Below are positions 6,810 through 8,597 of a DNA stretch of 8,597 bases, piece after piece. The notes beneath the pieces are model-generated. The model saw only the letters and a list, made by a program, of their open reading frames with translations, was not told the DNA's origin and searched no databases. The position numbers were made by a program, and so were the translations under genes. The stretch spans positions 1 through 8,597 of the forward strand of contig CAUWCT010000087.1 of the NCBI GenBank assembly GCA_963557065.1. The letters run 5' to 3'. Each line of letters opens with the position of its first letter. Position 1 is the stretch's first letter. The DNA comes from UMGS1370 sp963557065. Lineage in GTDB: Bacteria > Bacillota > Clostridia > Lachnospirales > Lachnospiraceae.

Positions 6810-7757
6810 ATGGAGCCGGTAATTGAAGTTCAAAACTTAAAAAAATATTTTACAACTCCAAGAGGATTGCTGCATGCAGTGGATGATGTTACGTTTACCA
6901 TAGAAAAGGGAAAAACCCTTGGCGTAGTTGGAGAATCGGGATGCGGAAAATCTACGTTAGGCAGAACAATTATTCATCTCCATGAGAGCACTTCCGGCAA
7001 TATATTTTTGGAGGGTCAGTCTGTTACCAATTTAAAGGGGAAAGCGTTAAAAGAAGCCCGCGAGAAAATGCAGATTATTTTTCAGGACCCTTATTCGTCT
7101 CTGGACCCCAGAAAGACTGCGGATCGGACCATACGGGAGCCGTTAGAGGTTTCCAAACATTTTTCCAAAGCAGAGATTGAGGATAAAACCAATGAATTAA
7201 TGGATCTGGTTGGAATTGATGAGCGTTTGCGGAAAGCCTATCCCCACGAATTGGACGGCGGCCGCAGGCAGAGAATCGGAATTGCCAGAGCGCTGGCGTT
7301 AGATCCTAAATTTATTGTGTGCGACGAACCGGTTTCCGCTCTGGATGTGTCTATTCAGGCCCAGGTGTTGAATCTGTTGAAAAAACTCCAGCAGGATAAG
7401 GGACTGACCTATATGTTTGTCACCCATGACATGTCTGTTGTCCGCCATATTTCAGACGATATTTGTGTGATGTATCTGGGACAGATGGTGGAAAAGTGTC
7501 CGTCCAAGGAACTGTTTAAGATGCCCCTTCATCCATATACAAAAGCGCTTTTGTCGGCAATTCCGTCCGTAGATATTCACAATCCCACAAAGCGCATGGT
7601 GTTAAAAGGAGAGATTACTTCTCCCATTAATCCAAAGCCCGGATGCCGGTTTGCAGCCCGCTGCCCGTATGCCACTGAAGCTTGCCTGCAGCCGCAAAAG
7701 CAGGAAGAAGTATCTCCGGGACACTTTGTCACATGCTGCCGCGTCCATGAATTGTAA
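6810..7757 (+). CDS. ABC transporter ATP-binding protein, DppF/OppF type
   Basis: A 315-residue cytosolic ATPase, the second of the pair. Walker A is GESGCGKS (41-48), the Q-loop is IIFQDPYSSLDP (Gln92), Walker B is FIVCDEPVSALD with Glu173, and the H-loop is His206 in VTHDMSVV. The ABC signature reads LDGGRRQR (148-155), with Asp149 where LSGGQ has its phosphate-contacting Ser. Because a signature completes the partner's nucleotide site, the site built on the DppD-type Walker A may be weak or inactive. The C-terminal Oligo_HPY segment carries Cys279-x5-Cys285-x6-Cys292 and Cys309-Cys310, again a possible Fe-S site. AGGAGG overlaps the previous stop codon and lies 8 bases before the ATG, so the two ATPases are tightly coupled. 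Confidence 0.92.
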   Translation: MEPVIEVQNLKKYFTTPRGLLHAVDDVTFTIEKGKTLGVVGESGCGKSTLGRTIIHLHESTSGNIFLEGQSVTNLKGKALKEAREKMQIIFQDPYSSLDPRKTADRTIREPLEVSKHFSKAEIEDKTNELMDLVGIDERLRKAYPHELDGGRRQRIGIARALALDPKFIVCDEPVSALDVSIQAQVLNLLKKLQQDKGLTYMFVTHDMSVVRHISDDICVMYLGQMVEKCPSKELFKMPLHPYTKALLSAIPSVDIHNPTKRMVLKGEITSPINPKPGCRFAARCPYATEACLQPQKQEEVSPGHFVTCCRVHEL

Positions 7758-7765
7758 AGGAATGT

Positions 7766-8251
7766 ATGATGAAAAAAGGCTGTATGATTTCTCCGTTTAA
7801 ATTTACAGTTTCCATTCTTACCAGTGCCGTTGCATTTTTGATTACCGCAACACAGGTTCTTATGGGGGAATGGGTTGGCGTTCTGCTGTTTGCAGCGGTA
7901 GGTGTTGTATTTTCAGCAGTTGCAGCAGCAAGCGGCTCCCGGATTATCCTGGATGAGACCGGCATTCAGAAGACATGTCTCTGTTTTAACCGTTGCTTTA
8001 TACCTTGGTCGGACATTGCGGAAGTGGGAGTAATCGGCACTCGCGTATTTTGTCCCAAACCAGATAAAACCGGAATGCGTTATATTTATTTTTCAGAGAA
8101 AAAGTTGGATGATGACAGCCGCTTTAAACTTGCTTTAGAATGGCCGCCCAGACGCATGCTGTATCTTTCGTATACAAAGGAGCGTTTGTCCAGAGTCCAG
8201 TTTTTATGGACCGGTCCCATTGACAGTTACCAGGCCGGGGATATATTTTAA
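7766..8251 (+). CDS. Two-helix membrane protein with probable PH-like domain
   Basis: I do not recognise a named family. The 161-residue protein has two hydrophobic helices near the N-terminus (about 11-31 and 36-56, likely a hairpin in the membrane). About 100 soluble residues follow. Within them, SRIILDETGIQKTCLCF then RCFIPWSDIAEVGVIG resembles the opening strands of bacterial PH-like domains, which often show an 'I.ld..GI...I.W.dI..v' pattern after two helices. It starts 8 bases after the DppF-type stop, and AAAGGA at 7756-7761 overlaps that stop. Two Met codons are adjacent: the second (7769) has better spacing, 7 rather than 4 bases. It is last in the operon before a strong terminator, so it is co-expressed with the transporter. 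Whether it assists the transporter is unknown. Confidence 0.8.
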   Translation: MMKKGCMISPFKFTVSILTSAVAFLITATQVLMGEWVGVLLFAAVGVVFSAVAAASGSRIILDETGIQKTCLCFNRCFIPWSDIAEVGVIGTRVFCPKPDKTGMRYIYFSEKKLDDDSRFKLALEWPPRRMLYLSYTKERLSRVQFLWTGPIDSYQAGDIF

Positions 8252-8302
8252 AAATTTTTACAGACAGTGTTGTCCTGCAAGTCAGCAATATGGTAAGGGA
8301 TG

Positions 8303-8334
8303 CAGCCGATTGGAGAAATCCAGTCGGCTGTTTT
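8303..8334 (+). terminator. Strong intrinsic terminator of transporter operon
   Basis: CAGCCGATTGGA (8303-8314) pairs with TCCAGTCGGCTG (8319-8330), a 12-bp stem with one T-G wobble and a GAAA (GNRA) tetraloop, followed by TTTT. It lies 51 bases after the last gene of the operon. Confidence 0.88.
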
Positions 8335-8394
8335 CAACCAGTACAAGGTCTCACTCACATTTCGCATAAAGTGAACGTTGTCCTATGATATAAA

Positions 8395-8426
8395 AAACGC
8401 TCCGCGAGGTTGCGTACTTCGCGTTT
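8395..8426 (-). terminator. Leftward terminator in GC-rich hairpin cluster
   Basis: On the minus strand AAACGC (complement of 8421-8426) pairs with GCGTTT (complement of 8395-8400) and runs into a T6 tract (complement of 8392-8397). An alternative inner stem pairs CGCGAGGT (8403-8410) with ACTTCGCG (8416-8423). It would end transcription of the minus-strand gene entering from the right edge, facing the operon terminator. Confidence 0.5.
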
Positions 8427-8449
8427 AAGAATGGTGGTTGCTTACGCAG

Positions 8450-8465
8450 TCGCGCTCCGGCGCGA
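8450..8465. repeat. GC-rich tetraloop hairpin
   Basis: TCGCGC, loop TCCG, GCGCGA: a 6-bp all-Watson-Crick stem. With the hairpin at 8395-8426 it shares CGCTCCG, GCGAG and GGTTGC(G/T)TAC words, so the two look like degenerate copies or halves of one element. The patch is clearly GC-richer than the AT-rich DNA on either side. Confidence 0.45.
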
Positions 8466-8496
8466 GAGTTCATCAAGACGAATTTTTTCTTAGAGA

Positions 8497-8597
8497 TTAT
8501 TTTTTTCCCTTTAAGATACCAGACATCCGTCGTTTCTGGTTTCGGTAATACTTATACTTTTCTGTTATTTCCAGCAGGGTAGTTAAATCTTCTTCCG
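8497..8597 (-). CDS. C-terminal fragment of unidentified protein (partial)
   Basis: Reading leftward from the right edge, an open frame gives 32 residues, beginning EEDLTTLLEITEKYKYYRNQ and ending RMSGILKGKK, then TAA (complement of 8497-8499). The gene's start lies outside the window. The residues alternate acidic and basic in a helix-like way and finish with a strongly basic tail. That is plausible coding sequence, but too short to assign a family. A leftward terminator candidate lies about 70 bases beyond the stop, which supports a real gene. A chance open frame of this length remains possible. Confidence 0.4.
   Translation of the reverse strand, partial: EEDLTTLLEITEKYKYYRNQKRRMSGILKGKK

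Overview
The window looks like chromosomal DNA from a low-to-mid GC Firmicute, probably a gut Clostridia member of the Lachnospiraceae type. The grounds are strong AGGAGG-like ribosome binding sites, sigma-A promoters of the TTGACA-17-TATAAT form, a TTG start codon, intrinsic terminators with U tails and a Gram-positive style lipoprotein substrate-binding protein. The assignment is an inference from style and protein flavour, not from a marker gene.

Layout: (1) Bases 1-244 are non-coding. They hold a set of nested inverted repeats (57-165), a perfect 13-bp hairpin (177-205) placed as the terminator of the leftward operon, and two copies of a GAACTGTT(A/G)CA motif. (2) Bases 245-791, minus strand, are a DinJ-YafQ type II toxin-antitoxin pair with a clear promoter at 839-867. 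(3) Bases 1038-2069, plus strand, encode a LacI-family repressor whose terminator begins inside its last codons. (4) From a strong promoter at 2163-2191 runs a six-gene rightward operon: SBP_bac_5 lipoprotein, DppB-type and DppC-type permeases, DppD-type and DppF-type ATPases, and a small membrane protein with a probable PH-like cytosolic domain. It ends at a 12-bp GNRA-capped terminator (8303-8334). (5) Bases 8335-8597 hold a GC-rich hairpin cluster, including a leftward terminator, and the C-terminal end of an unidentified minus-strand gene entering from the right edge.

How the parts work together: the lipoprotein captures a ligand outside the membrane, the two permeases form the channel and the two ATPases power it. 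The adjacent co-directional LacI-type gene is the obvious candidate regulator. LacI proteins normally sense sugars or nucleosides, while this transporter architecture is usually annotated as peptide or nickel uptake, so the pairing suggests a carbohydrate-type or other non-peptide ligand.

I see no clearly new defence or mobile system. The observations most worth a second look are the LacI/SBP_5 pairing, the Asp-substituted ABC signature in the second ATPase, the alternative-pairing inverted repeats at the left end, the GC-rich palindromes at the right end, and the uncharacterised membrane protein attached to the transporter operon.
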